Source: Lamellibrachia columna (lineage: Eukaryota; Annelida; Polychaeta; Sabellida; Siboglinidae). Taken from it: 64,000 nt of DNA. The translations under genes were made by a program, and so were the position numbers. The notes beneath the pieces are model-generated. The model was not told the origin of the DNA. It searched no databases and saw nothing but the letters and a program-made list of their open reading frames with translations. Numbering within the stretch: position 1 is the first letter of the stretch; each line of letters opens with the position of its first letter. The stretch is from positions 33,156,106 to 33,220,105 of the forward strand of contig OY759263.1 in assembly GCA_963662155.1 (NCBI GenBank). Direction: 5' to 3'. Of the stretch, positions 33,735 to 45,944 are shown in pieces.

Positions 33735-34141
33735 CCCACATGAAACAGTTCAACTTCTTCTTTGGATTAATGTTTGGTCATTGCTTGTTCTATCATGCTT
33801 ATAGTCTGAGTGAATCACCCTAGACATGTTAATTCCAGCAAATCATGTCATTGTCAGCTGCTAATGAACAAGATAATAGATGCCATAACTGTCAAAACTC
33901 TTCGCTCCATGCGCCGTAGTGATGAATCTACCTTCTTCCGGATGGAGGTTGAGTCCCTTGCTAGTGCAAAACAGGTACAACAGCCTGTCCTTTCCCGATT
34001 AAAGATATCCTTGGAAAAGCTGGAAGTGGGTTCAGCTCTGAGAGAAGTTCGCAACACTCCAGATAGGGACCAGAACATTGCCTAGTTCGATCAAGGGAAC
34101 TCAAATATATGTCTGCAATGTGATGAGCTGTTCCTCAAATA
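33735..34141 (+). pseudogene. hAT / ZMYM1-like transposase fragment
   Basis: The plus strand reads FFGLMFGHCLFYHAYSLSES, then (another frame) DAITVKTLRSMR, EVESLASAKQVQQPVLSR, LKISLEKLEVG, NTPDRDQNIA, a stop, and FDQGNSNICLQCDELFLK. The order (LFYHADNLS, TVKTLxxxR, FDQPxY...LLLK) is that of ZMYM1-like, hAT-derived proteins of animals. It is broken by stops and at least one shift. Copy alpha retains the last part at about 31850-31945 (minus). Confidence 0.5.
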
Positions 34142-35700
34142 AGAACGAGGACTAGAACGTGGATCAGAGTTTCAGCTACCACATTCTACTGGTCTTAATT
34201 TGCCCCCCCCCCCAAGATTGCGCACCCGTCTGATATAATTCAACTCAAACTACGTGTTTGATGAAATCCTGGGGCAAATGACAATGCAAGCTGGGTATTG
34301 TGTATTACTTCCAGTCACTAACACCGGGCCTGCAATGTCTCATGTCGTCCGTTGCCACATCAACAAAGTTGCTCATGGTGGTGCCAGCCATCACAGCCAA
34401 AAGTCTTTTCGTGGTCTCAGACGTGTACAAAACTGAGATCTACAATGACATAGAACAAGCTCAATCGTTTGACGTCCTCAGGGGGTTCGGGGGGTTCGTT
34501 CGAAATAATTTAATATGCTAGATACGACGTGGTTATATTACTACTGACAGGATTTATGCAGCTGGAAGTTGTCGATCGTGAAATGAGGTATTCAAGGACC
34601 ACGAGTCACGACTTATAAATTATTGACATATGCCTATATACTGAAGAATTCCCTTTTCAGAAGAAAACAACATCCAACGTACGTGTTTCGGTGTGTTTTA
34701 TATGTGTGTATTATTTTAAAACAAAAATTAATTCAATCGTATCTTATGGCGAGGTAATTAGCACAAATGACTGAGCCGCGTCATGGACACTTCTGCAGTG
34801 GCTCATGAGAGATGGAGTCCACAGCATGTTGCACATTTACCCCCTGTGTGGGATATTTTACTTCCCCTGGCATAGATGCCATATAGAAGGGACCAACGTT
34901 TTTTAGTGTCTCTCCCGAAGGACGCAAGCAAAAGTTCCCAAGTATCGAAATGGCAATACGTGGTTTTGATCTCCGGTCCCTTCGACCGAAAGTCCGACCA
35001 CCTACGACACAACCACCGCGCCTCACATAAATATAAAGCTAATCTACATGTCTTGAATCATTGGCTGGACCCAATGGCTACCGCAGTTACCTCGAGGGAC
35101 AACTACAAAGGAGAGAAAGGTAGGCGGGTCTGTGTTCATGTCGTTAACGACTTGAAAAACAGAACGCAGTAGACCGAAACATCCGGCGTGGCTAGCACTG
35201 TTCTCTTTTGACCTTCGACTTTGAGGAATAATAAATTATCGCCCTGCACCACGTGGAACTGGCTGAGCAGTTCCTGTCGAAAGTTGATCACCATGGTATG
35301 TGGGTAAAGACGCATAAATTAGGCCCCTCCCTAGGGGGTTCGATGGGTTCGAACGAAAGGTGTGACTGGTTGAATATGGTGGATGTGGCCAACGACTCTT
35401 TGCAGTACCCTGAAGTCAGGGCGTCACTGTTTTACAAATTGACTACAATGGATGTTGTCAAGTCACCAGTCCCAGTAGGTTAAGTCATTAGTCATGCTGA
35501 TAATAAAAATTCAAACAATGATGCTACAGCATGTGCATCTCAATTTGAACAATGACCTATTACTTACTATCTGGACCACAAAAATATTAGCTTTGGCATT
35601 TGGAACGATGTGAATATGCTCAAACACGATGTTCCTATAAAAAGGTGTTATTTCGCTAGCCACGTCTGGCCTTTGTGACTACTTTGACTCAGTGAATTGG
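34085..35700 (+). mobile_element. Composite mobile repeat, copy beta (rearranged)
   Basis: Order on the plus strand is A (34085-34472), a truncated M (34471-34505), C (34530-34905), D (35095-35320), a second truncated M (35321-35355) and B (35356-35700). Copies alpha and gamma have A-M-B-C instead. Alpha and beta form imperfect inverted repeats about 2 kb apart. Confidence 0.72.
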
Positions 35701-35824
35701 AAAGGATGAAGACTACACAAATTACAAAGAGGCACTTAATGCAGCTACGACTGAAACTTGATAATTTAAAAGAAGCTATGAGCACAAATTTACATGTAAC
35801 CTAAAACATGACAGCAAGTATATG

Positions 35825-36935
35825 TCAGCAGTAAACAAACTGACGAGACAAGGTTGGACCACTAGCAAACAGGGTTGGAAATAGAGTATCAAAATATTTT
35901 TTTAATGGCAGAAAACCTAAATGGTTACTTCAGTTCAGTTTTAACTAGAGAGGATATTAGTTCACTACAACTTTCAGATGCTAAATTTCAGGAGGCTAAA
36001 TCGGGGTATTTAGGGCAGTTAATTGTAATCCCAGAAATGGTAGTTAAGAAAATAAAGGCAATGAAGGATAATAAACCACTAGGAGTGGATAGAATTCCTC
36101 CAAGACTAATAACGGAAACAGTAGAACAAGTTAGTATACCACTTGCAAGAGTGTTCAACTTATCATTAAAAGATGGAGTGGTTCCTTCTGAATGGAAAGA
36201 AGCAAACATCATACCATTATTTAAAAAGGGTTCGAGAAAAAGAAAAGAAATTAGGAGTAACAATAAGTTTTGATGTGAAAGTTTCAGAGCAGTGTGGTAT
36301 TGCAGCTTCAAAGGGTAATCAAAGTATTGGGTTGATTAGGAGAAATATAACATACCAGGGAAAACGTTAATTATACCTCTGTATAAATCAATAGCTAGGC
36401 TTTATTTATAATACAGTATACACGCATGGAGACCAACTATCGTAAGAAGGATATAGATACGCTTAAACGATTACAGAGGAGAGCAACTAAGATACTTCCA
36501 GAAATGGTGAACGCCTAAGAGAATGTGGTTCAACAACCCTACTTGTAAGTAGGTTATGAACAGACCAACAGTTTTTAAGATATTAAATTGGTATGAAAAG
36601 ATTGATAGATATATTTTTTTCACTAAGGAAAGATTGTAGAACTAGAGAACACGAAGTAGCTTTAGTAAAGGGTCAGTGTAGATTAGATATCTGAAAGTAC
36701 TCTTTCTCGCAGCTGACAATCATTGAATGGAACAAATCATCTACATATTGTGTGCTGTTAGCAGCGTGAATATGTTTAAAAACAAAGTTGACACATATCT
36801 CAGGAGGACAGGTTACACATAGATGGAAAATGTAGGACACTCGAGAAGCCAATGGCTTCCTTGTCCAAGTGCCATCTGGGCGTTTGCCTTGAATGGCAAT
36901 CTTATTAAATCTTGTTAAGTCTTGTTAAATGTTAT
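35825..36935 (+). pseudogene. LINE (CR1/L2-like) with internal deletion
   Basis: NLNGYFSSVLTRED, VVKKIKAMKDNKPLGVDRIP and FNLSLKDGVVPSEWKEAN, IIPLFKKGSR are RT motifs 0-2. The sequence then jumps to KLGVTISFDVKVSEQCG, IAASKGNQSIGLIRR (C-terminal RT), and after stops and shifts to a VNMFKNKVDTYLRRTGYT end. A 3' UTR follows (CCAATGGCTTCCTTGTCC...). The catalytic YADD part is deleted between the two blocks near 36235. The 12.2-kb fragment supplies the missing middle of the same family. Confidence 0.8.
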
Positions 36936-37289
36936 ATCAAATGCGTAAAACAAATAGCCTCTTCAGAACATCAGTTTAGCGCATGTAAAAACGTTGCTAT
37001 TTCTCAGTTTTCCATTATGTAAGACACATTATTCAATCGTTGGAAGAAACCTAAATAATTGATGGTTGCACAATATCATTCAATTGTTTTGTAATAATAT
37101 ACTTCGAAATAATTACCCTTTTATATTCTTCTTTTATAAGTCCTGGTCCGCGAAGGCCTTTGGTAAATTATATTATAATATTAAGTAAGTTATACTTGCA
37201 TAGCAGATGTCTTCTACATACCATAAGATTAGTACGATTACGACTTCCTACTGTGAATACCGATTGTTGTGACATTAATGTATTATATT
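36936..37289. other. Intergenic, no recognised feature
   Basis: AT-rich. Confidence 0.35.
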
Positions 37290-37490
37290 TCTCGGGTTAC
37301 ACCAACCGAAACAACATGGGAACAACTGTGACGTTAGACGCAGAGCGTTATTCATGCAGTGGAGGCCATATTTACGCAAATTGTTTCGTTGTTTAACGGG
37401 CCAACGTAAACAATCTTACTCTAATGGAGCTGAGTTGTGTTCACACAGACTTTTGATGGAAAGGAAGGAGTTGTAACACCCGGTTTTTTT
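37290..37490 (+). repeat. Dispersed repeat S, member 2
   Basis: See 32828-33060; same orientation. It ends in a T-rich run followed by a C homopolymer (about 37501-37508). Confidence 0.65.
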
Positions 37491-37814
37491 TTATTCACCA
37501 CCCCCCCCAATACGCTTTCTGCAAACAAGCGAATTACCCTTTATAGTTATTATGTACAATTGTTCGCAATGCCATTCGTGTTTTCGATTGTTTTAAGTTA
37601 CGTAGACCTTCACAACATATTACTATAACTGCCAGTATTCCGTCCCCGACATACGTAGATAGTATCACGGCGTCGCTCACACACGCGTCCGTGAGAAACT
37701 GTGTGACAGCAGTGGCAAGTTGGCATGTTGACTTTTAAGGTGCTGTTATTGTTCATGAGATCACTCACTCGGAACGAGCACATCACCAGCGGGTGTGGTG
37801 TTTGGCCTACATGG
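37491..37814. other. Intergenic, no recognised feature
   Basis: No motif seen. Confidence 0.3.
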
Positions 37815-38860
37815 TCTTTTGCCTACAGTCACTAACACCGGGCCAACAATGCCACATGTCGTCCGTTGCCACATTAACACAGTTGCTCATGGTGATGCCA
37901 GCCATCAATGCCAATAGGTATATCTGTGGTCTCATGCATATACAAAACTGAGATCTACAATGACATAGAACAAGCTCAATCGTTTAACGACATTACACAT
38001 ACATATAGAAAGGCGTGACTGTCGTCAGGGGGTTCGGGGGGTCGAACCAACACCCTTTTTGAGAGAACCACCCAGAAATCCCAGATTAATTGTATATACC
38101 CGACCACTCCTTTTGAAAACGCCGAGGACGGCCCTGAAAGGTGTGACTGGTTAAAATTGGTAGATGTGGTCAACTAATATGTACAGGACTCTGGAGTCAG
38201 GTCATCACTGTAGGCAATTGGCTACACTGGACCAATCACTGGTTAGCCGTGCTGATAATACATATTCAAACAATGATGCTACATACCGTGCATCTCGATT
38301 TGAACAGTTACTTATTACTTACTAACTTAAACACACACATTTAGCTGTTGCATTTCACATGGCATATGCAAAATAACAATCAACTTTGGAACGACGTGAA
38401 AAGGTGTCATTTCTCTATCCATGTCTGACCTTTATAACTTCTGCGTAGAAGGTAATTGAATGTAACACATTCCTACATATGATTTAGTCCCATCAATCTA
38501 GCTCTTTTAATGTTGAACAATCTGTGAGCTTTTTCATCTCAGTTCATTACTTCCTATGTGGTTAAGCGGGTTCACTGCTTCTTGACGCTTGTGCATACTC
38601 GGAACGGCGTTTTAACATTCTAGTTGCGTTTATCAAGTGGGCGTGGTTGCATAACAACTGACACATTTATACAGGTGTAAGTCGTGGGTCGTAAAATAAC
38701 GCATTCTTGGACCGCGATTCACGACTTATAAATGTGGACGCTTCTGCAGTGGCTCATGCGAGATGGAGTCCACAGCAGGTTACACATCTACCCCCTGTGC
38801 CGGATAGTTTACTTTCCCTGGCATGGATACCCTAGAGAAGGGACCGACAGCTTTTTTGTC
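37815..38860 (+). mobile_element. Composite mobile repeat, copy gamma
   Basis: A (37815-38020), element M (38021-38135), B and C (38136-38860) are in the same order as alpha. The right end passes directly into fucosyltransferase coding sequence at about 38862 with no visible boundary motif. Confidence 0.7.
38021..38135 (+). mobile_element. Small TIR element M, copy 2
   Basis: It starts GTCGTCAGGGGGTTCGGGGG and ends CGAGGACGGCCC; the interior matches M copy 1 (GAGAGAACCACC, TGTATATACCCGACCACTCC). Ends are more diverged than in the other copies. Confidence 0.6.
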
Positions 38861-38861
38861 T

Positions 38862-39350
38862 CTTTAAGACGCACACGTTTTACCTTGCTTTCGAGAATTC
38901 GCTATGTACCGATTACATCACCGAGAAAGTTTGGACACGTCTTCAGCAAGGCATTATGCCGGTTGTTCTGGGAGGTGCCGACTATAAAACTTGTCTCCTA
39001 CATCAACGTCAAAGATTATTCTTCACCGAAGGACCTGAGGAAATATCTTCAAAAAATCAACAAGAATTACACCATCTATAATGAATATTTTGAATGGAAG
39101 GAAAATTATACGTGTTCATTGGAGGTGCCAGGTTGTTCGCCCTTTTGTCAAGTATACAAAATGATGCATAAAAATCGAAACAAAAATAATATCATACCAG
39201 GTATCAACAAGTTTTGAGGTCCAGATAGTTGCTTTTTGCCTACCGAGTACAACAGGGACATATAAGTGATATTATGGGGATAAACGTTTCCACAAAGACG
39301 GGTCCAAAGTGGCCATCGTTTTTTGAAGTTGAGAAAATGCAATTTTGATA
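38862..39350 (+). pseudogene. GT10 fucosyltransferase C-terminal pseudogene, third copy
   Basis: The reading KTHTFYLAFENSLC, TDYITEKVWTRLQQ, GIMPVVLGGADYK contains the FENS...YITEK donor-binding signature. A frameshift near 38985-38992 is followed by SYINVKDYSSPKDL, YNEYFEWKENYTC and PFCQVYKMM, then stops and the C-terminal NIIPGINKF, GPDSCFLPTEY and GPKWPSFFEVE. Everything N-terminal to FYLAF is missing and replaced by composite repeat sequence, so it is a 5'-truncated relic. Confidence 0.8.
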
Positions 39351-39394
39351 CGTTAATTGATAATTTCACTTTATGATGGCTACTAAATGTTTAC

Positions 39395-42318
39395 ACTCGA
39401 AGATGGGCAATGGCATGTGTAGTGATAGGACATGAGATGGAGAGATACAGATGGAACCTGCTTGGATTCGCCGAGATGCGATGGAAAAGCTTTGGTGAAA
39501 CATCGACCGAAGAAGGACACAATGTCTACTTCAGTGGCAAGAAGGACAAACACGAACAAGGCGTTGGGTTTCTTGTTCACAAAGATATAGTGAACACTGT
39601 CATGGGTTGTCGCCCTATCTCCAGCAGGCTCATCACCATCCGCCTGAAGGCAACTCCCTTCAACATGACAGTCATACAAGTTTATGCCCCAACGTCTGAT
39701 TATGACGACAGTGAGGTGGAAGATTTCTATGGCCAGCTGCAAGAAGTCATAGAGGAAACGCCAAAGAAAGACAATCTTATTGTACTAGGAGACTGGAATG
39801 CAAAAGTGGGAAAGGATGCGCAGAACAACTGGCAAGACACTTGCGGACCTTTCTGCAACACGGAAACAAATGAGAGAGGTCACAGGCTCCTCGAATTTGC
39901 AATGTACAATGAGCTGATGCTGGCTAACACATTTGGCCCACACAAAACATCTAGAAGATGGACCTGGCACAGCCCAGATGGAAAACATCACAATCAGATC
40001 GACTACATCTTGGTGAAACGGCGCTTTCACACAGGAGTGAATATTGCCAGGACACGAAGCTTTCCAGGAGCAGATATCGGAAGTGATCACGACTTGCTGA
40101 TGACATCCTTCCACATTCGCCTGAAGAGGATCAGCAAACCAAAGCCAACAAGAATCAAATTTGACATCGAGAAACTTAAGGATCCTGATGTAGCAGAAGC
40201 ATTCAAAGCAATGATAGGTGGGAAATTTGCACCACTTATCATACTGGATGACAAATATACCGACGTGAACTTGCTGACCAACACCTTCAACAAAATAGTG
40301 ACCGACACAGCCCACGAGATCCTTGGAAAACACCGTCGGACAAAGAAACCATGGGTCACAACAGACAACCTAGATCTTTGTGACAAAAGAAGGGAATTGA
40401 AAAGGAGAAAATGTGATCCTGAAGGTGCAGCAAAATACAGAGAAGTCAACAAGAAGATTAAACAAGATATGAGAAGAGCAAAAGATAACTGGATAGCAGA
40501 ACAATGCTGTGAAATTGAAGACAGCTTGAGCAAGAACAACAGCAAGAAGGCTTATCAAATAGTGAAAGACCTGACATCAGTGAAGAAAGGGATAACTACC
40601 ACTATCCAAGACAAATCAGGGAAATGCCTGACAGAAGAACAGCAGATCCTCAATCGATGGACAGAATACTGCTCAGAATTGTACAGCCACAACACCAACG
40701 GAGACCCAGTAGTACTAAATTGTACACAGACTACTGAAGAGGACGACTACCCCATTCTTCGTGAGGAAGTGGAGGCTGCAGTAAAGTCTCTGAAAAAAGG
40801 AAAGTCAGCTGGAATTGATAACATACCAGCAGAACTGGTTCAAGCTGGGGGAGAAGCCTTGATTACCACACTTACAACAATCTGCAACAAGATCTGGCAG
40901 ACAGGAAAATGGCCCACCCCATGGACTCAGTCACTGATCATAACACTTCCCAAGAAAGGCAACCTACAGATGTGCCAAAATTACAGAACAATCAGCCTCA
41001 TCAGCCACCCGAGCAAAGTCATGTTGAAGATACTACTCAACAGACTCAAACCCCAGGCAGAAGAGATTATCGCTGTAGAACAAGCAGGTATTCGAGCAGG
41101 ACGGAGCACCAGTGAACAGATCTTCAACCTTAGAATCCTTTGCGAGAAACACCTTCAACATCAGCAAAGCCTGTATCATGTCTTTATAGATTTCAAGAAG
41201 GCCTTTGATAAGGTATGGCATGCGGCCCTATGGGCAACCATGAGGAAGTACAACATTGGTTCCAAGCTTGTCCGAACCATTGAACACCTATATGACAATG
41301 CCACCAGTGCAGTAACCTTCAACAGCAGCATAGGAGACTGGTTTCGAACAACAGTCGGAGTTCGACAAGGATGCCTACTATCACCAACGCTCTTCAACAT
41401 TTTTCTGGAAAGGATCATGACTGATGCTTTAGAAAACCATCAAGGCACTGTCAGCATTGGAGGCAGGACAATCACCAACTTTCGTTTTGCTGACGACATC
41501 GACGGCTTAGCAGGAGATGAACAAGAACTAGTCAATTTAGTGGAGCGCCTTGAAAAAACATCTACATCATACGGCATGGAGATCAGTGCCGAAAAGACCA
41601 AACTGATGACGAACAACACACAAGGCATCAGCACAGAGGTCAAAGTTAATGGACAGAGACTTCAGACAGTAACAAGCTTCAGGTACTTGGGATCAATTAT
41701 CACAGATGAGGGTTCCAAACCGGAGATACTTGCCAGGATTGCACAGACAACAGCAGCACTAACAAGGTTGAAACCCTTATGGAACGACAGAAACATCACA
41801 GTCAGTTCGAAGATAAGGCTGATGCGCTCCCTTGTCATGTCCATCTTTCTGTACGCTTGTGAAACATGGACCCTCTCAGCAGATCTACAGAAGAGGATAC
41901 AAGCCATGGAAATGAGATGCTTTCGGAAGATCTTGCGCATATCATACAAAGACCATGTTACTAACGAAGCTGTCCGCAACAAGATCAAAGAAGCCATCGG
42001 ACCATATGATGACCTTCTTACAACAGTTAAGAAGCGTAAACTGAAGTGGTACGGTCATGTATCACGATCATCTGGTCTTGCAAAGACTATCTTGCAAGGT
42101 ACCGTAAGAGGGGGGAGACGAAGAGGTAGACAGAAGAAGAGGTGGGAAGACAACATCAAAGAGTGGACAGGAATGGAGTTCGCTGACTCCCAGAGGGCTG
42201 TCGAGAACAGGGAAACGTGGAGAGAGCTGGTTAGAAAGTCATCAATGGTGTCCCAACGATCCTTACGGGTTATGGGAAAGTGAAGTGAAGAAGTGATAGG
42301 AAGTTAAATAAATAAATT
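39395..42318 (+). mobile_element. RTE-type non-LTR retrotransposon, nearly full length
   Basis: The unit starts abruptly inside the endonuclease (5' truncation) and ends after the stop in GAAGTTAAATAAATAAA, the short 3' tail usual for RTE elements. No poly-A or LTR is present. The flanks differ from RTE sequence on both sides. Target-site duplications could not be identified by eye. Confidence 0.82.
39410..42283 (+). CDS. Endonuclease-reverse transcriptase polyprotein (RTE clade)
   Basis: An uninterrupted 957-codon ORF. Apurinic-type endonuclease motifs are RYRWNLLGFAEMRW (catalytic Glu), GDWNAKVG (residues about 127-134), NQIDYILV and GSDHDLL (225-231). RT motifs follow: GKSAGIDNIPAELV (about 464), VFIDFKKAFDKVWH, VGVRQGCLLSPTLFNIF and FADDIDGL (693-700) with both catalytic Asp. 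The C-terminal GHVSRSSGL and GRRRGRQKKRWEDNI, the CCHC-less tail typical of RTE proteins, end at TGA. The first about 25-30 residues of the endonuclease (the W-N-V-R segment) are missing. The complete lack of stops implies recent insertion. The enzyme would nick genomic DNA and copy its RNA in place, but this copy probably lacks an active endonuclease. Confidence 0.9.
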   Translation: MACVVIGHEMERYRWNLLGFAEMRWKSFGETSTEEGHNVYFSGKKDKHEQGVGFLVHKDIVNTVMGCRPISSRLITIRLKATPFNMTVIQVYAPTSDYDDSEVEDFYGQLQEVIEETPKKDNLIVLGDWNAKVGKDAQNNWQDTCGPFCNTETNERGHRLLEFAMYNELMLANTFGPHKTSRRWTWHSPDGKHHNQIDYILVKRRFHTGVNIARTRSFPGADIGSDHDLLMTSFHIRLKRISKPKPTRIKFDIEKLKDPDVAEAFKAMIGGKFAPLIILDDKYTDVNLLTNTFNKIVTDTAHEILGKHRRTKKPWVTTDNLDLCDKRRELKRRKCDPEGAAKYREVNKKIKQDMRRAKDNWIAEQCCEIEDSLSKNNSKKAYQIVKDLTSVKKGITTTIQDKSGKCLTEEQQILNRWTEYCSELYSHNTNGDPVVLNCTQTTEEDDYPILREEVEAAVKSLKKGKSAGIDNIPAELVQAGGEALITTLTTICNKIWQTGKWPTPWTQSLIITLPKKGNLQMCQNYRTISLISHPSKVMLKILLNRLKPQAEEIIAVEQAGIRAGRSTSEQIFNLRILCEKHLQHQQSLYHVFIDFKKAFDKVWHAALWATMRKYNIGSKLVRTIEHLYDNATSAVTFNSSIGDWFRTTVGVRQGCLLSPTLFNIFLERIMTDALENHQGTVSIGGRTITNFRFADDIDGLAGDEQELVNLVERLEKTSTSYGMEISAEKTKLMTNNTQGISTEVKVNGQRLQTVTSFRYLGSIITDEGSKPEILARIAQTTAALTRLKPLWNDRNITVSSKIRLMRSLVMSIFLYACETWTLSADLQKRIQAMEMRCFRKILRISYKDHVTNEAVRNKIKEAIGPYDDLLTTVKKRKLKWYGHVSRSSGLAKTILQGTVRGGRRRGRQKKRWEDNIKEWTGMEFADSQRAVENRETWRELVRKSSMVSQRSLRVMGK

Positions 42319-43257
<939 letters not shown>

Positions 43258-43520
43258 TGGGGCTGAGGTTATGAACCGCACTCAGATTTCAAATGAAGTA
43301 TGTGCTCAAACTTCATGAAGATAAACAAAAACTACTTTTGTAAACACTGTCAACTTGGGAATAAAAACAGCAAAGAAAGCAGACATTCGGCGTTTTTGCG
43401 CTTGTTTATTTTGCGGTGAAACGCACAGAAGCACCATCAATCAATCGCCAACTTCACGTTGGTTGGAAGGTCGAACACATCTCATTAGACAGTCACGGCA
43501 CGATACAAGTCGCTATCTAA
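43258..43520 (+). mobile_element. Partial copy of the 17.56-kb TIR element (left end)
   Basis: GGGCTGAGGTTATGAACCGC at the start aligns with the TIR of the larger element. Downstream the frame ADIRRFCACLFCGETHR, STINQSPTSRWLEG parallels the Cys-containing frame there, and both end in similar A-rich sequence (AAAAGTAACACC / AAAAGTAATACC). The copy stops shortly before the (AC)n tract. Confidence 0.6.
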
Positions 43521-43555
43521 AATAGTAAAAAGTAACACCGCTCACGCTGTGGTAA

Positions 43556-44224
<669 letters not shown>

Positions 44225-44935
44225 CTGTCTGTGACAGAGTTAGGGTGAGAAGGGAGGGTGGTAGGGAGTAGGTCAGGGGGAGGACGCTAGTAAGCCAGGG
44301 AGGGAATAAGTAGGGAGTGAGTCAGGAGAGGAGACGAGTATGCAAGGTTAGGGTGTGGGTTGGGGAGAAGGCGAGCAAGCCAGGGAGGGAGTGAGTCAGG
44401 GAGAGGAAGCGATTTATTCCGGGAGGGAATAATTCATGGGGAGGTGAGCGAGTCTGGGAGGGAGTGGATGAGGGGGAGAAGGCGAGCCAGCCAAGATGGG
44501 AATAAGTCAGGGAAGGTGAGCGAGCAACGGGAAGGGGGCGAGCGAGCCAGGGAGGGAGTAAACGAGGGGAGGTGAGTTAGCCAGGTAGGGAGTATGTCAG
44601 GGGGAGGTAAGCGAGCCAGGGAGGGAGTGAGCCAGGGAGAGGAGGTGATTTAGCCAGGCAGGGAGTGAGTCAGGGAGAGGAAGCGATTTATCCAGGGAGG
44701 GAATAAGTCATGGGGAGGTGAGCGAGTCTGGGAGGGAGTGGATCAGGGGAGAAGGCGAGCGAGTCTGGGAGGGAGTGGATCAGGGGAGAAGGCGAGCGAG
44801 CCAGGGAGGGAGTGGGTCAGGGAGAGGAGGCCAGCGAGCCACGGAGGGAGTGAGTCAGGGGGAGGAGGTGAGCGAGCCAAGAAGGGAGTATGTCAGGGGG
44901 AGGTTAACGTGCCAGGGCGGGATTGAGTCGGCCGA
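44225..44935 (+). repeat. GA-rich degenerate minisatellite
   Basis: Units of roughly 36-40 bp contain GAGCCAGGGAGGGAGTGAGT and CAGGG-GAGG. Strong strand asymmetry (almost no T or C other than in CCAGG). Apparent Arg/Glu/Ser-rich ORFs here are repeat products. Confidence 0.92.
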
Positions 44936-45369
44936 TCGTGTGCTGATCGTATCCTTGATTAGTGAGGCGACTGTAGTAATGTCACATACTTTACTATGGA
45001 ACTCACTTGGGACTCGCTGTTCCAGGGTGACTATTTTCGTATAGTGACCACGTAATACGAGGTGCAACTGTATTCTATACCAACTCCACTAAAACAGTAA
45101 AGGTGCTAGAACTTAGTATCTCTCAAATCAAATGGTTTTACCGGGCTGAACTGTGGAAACATCCTTTTTTGTAGACTTTTGTGAACCATTCACCCGAGAA
45201 ACGTGTGTTACTAAACGGGCCAGTGGCTCACACAGCTCCCGGTTGTCTGCTTACTGAAACATGCAGACGCTCAACACAGATAAACTGGTTAGAATGGAAC
45301 TACCGGTGCACCTGGCCCGATGGACGGCAGCGTTTCTCTAAGACCGTGAGCAGAGAGTCAAGATAGGGG
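44936..45369. other. Intergenic, no recognised feature
   Basis: Open frames at 44855-45067 and 45181-45366 show no known motif. Confidence 0.3.
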
Positions 45370-45830
45370 ATGCTATTTCAGAATTATGTTACCCTTTGGA
45401 GGCACTCCTCATGGAACTTTTTGGTTCATATAAATGATTTACGAACAGTTTGCTCTATTTATAAATATGTTGATGACCGCACAATGTTTGGAATATGCAA
45501 CCAAAACAGAGTATCTGTAATACAGGATTCAGCTAACATTACTCTGCTGTGTCATAATAATAGTGATAATAATAATGATATGCGCATTAGTAGGAACGAG
45601 ACACAATAGATGGTTATGTTGCAGTAGAGATAGAACATATGTTGAATCTCTGCCGTATATTGAGATAAATGGGACTAATATAGAAAGAGTTATTCAAGCA
45701 AAAGTTCTTGGTGCAATTATATCATCTGATTAAGCTAACACAAATCGCTACAAAAAAAACTCGGTAATACCATGGTATTTATAACACTGTCAAAATGCTT
45801 AAATGTTTTTACCACGCACCGTTTTTCAGG
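45370..45830 (+). pseudogene. LINE reverse transcriptase fragment
   Basis: Reading across frames: FLVHINDLRTVCSIYKYVDDRTMFG (shown as HINDLRTVCS and KYVDDRTMF) contains the YVDD catalytic box of a non-LTR RT. Then come IQDSANITL, NNDMRIS, RTYVESLPYIEINGT and KVLGAIISS. It has several stops and a frameshift near 45610. Confidence 0.7.
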
Positions 45831-45944
45831 AATGGTTTAACATACACTGTTAATATTTAATGTAATGTATTTATTTTAATATAATTCAATTATAGTCTAA
45901 TTAATTCATTTTACTGTATGTCAGTAAGGTAATTATGATCACCT

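Noticed and set aside
44360..44926. Arg/Glu/Ser-rich proteins
   Set aside because: They come from the GA-rich minisatellite; several frames are open at the same time.
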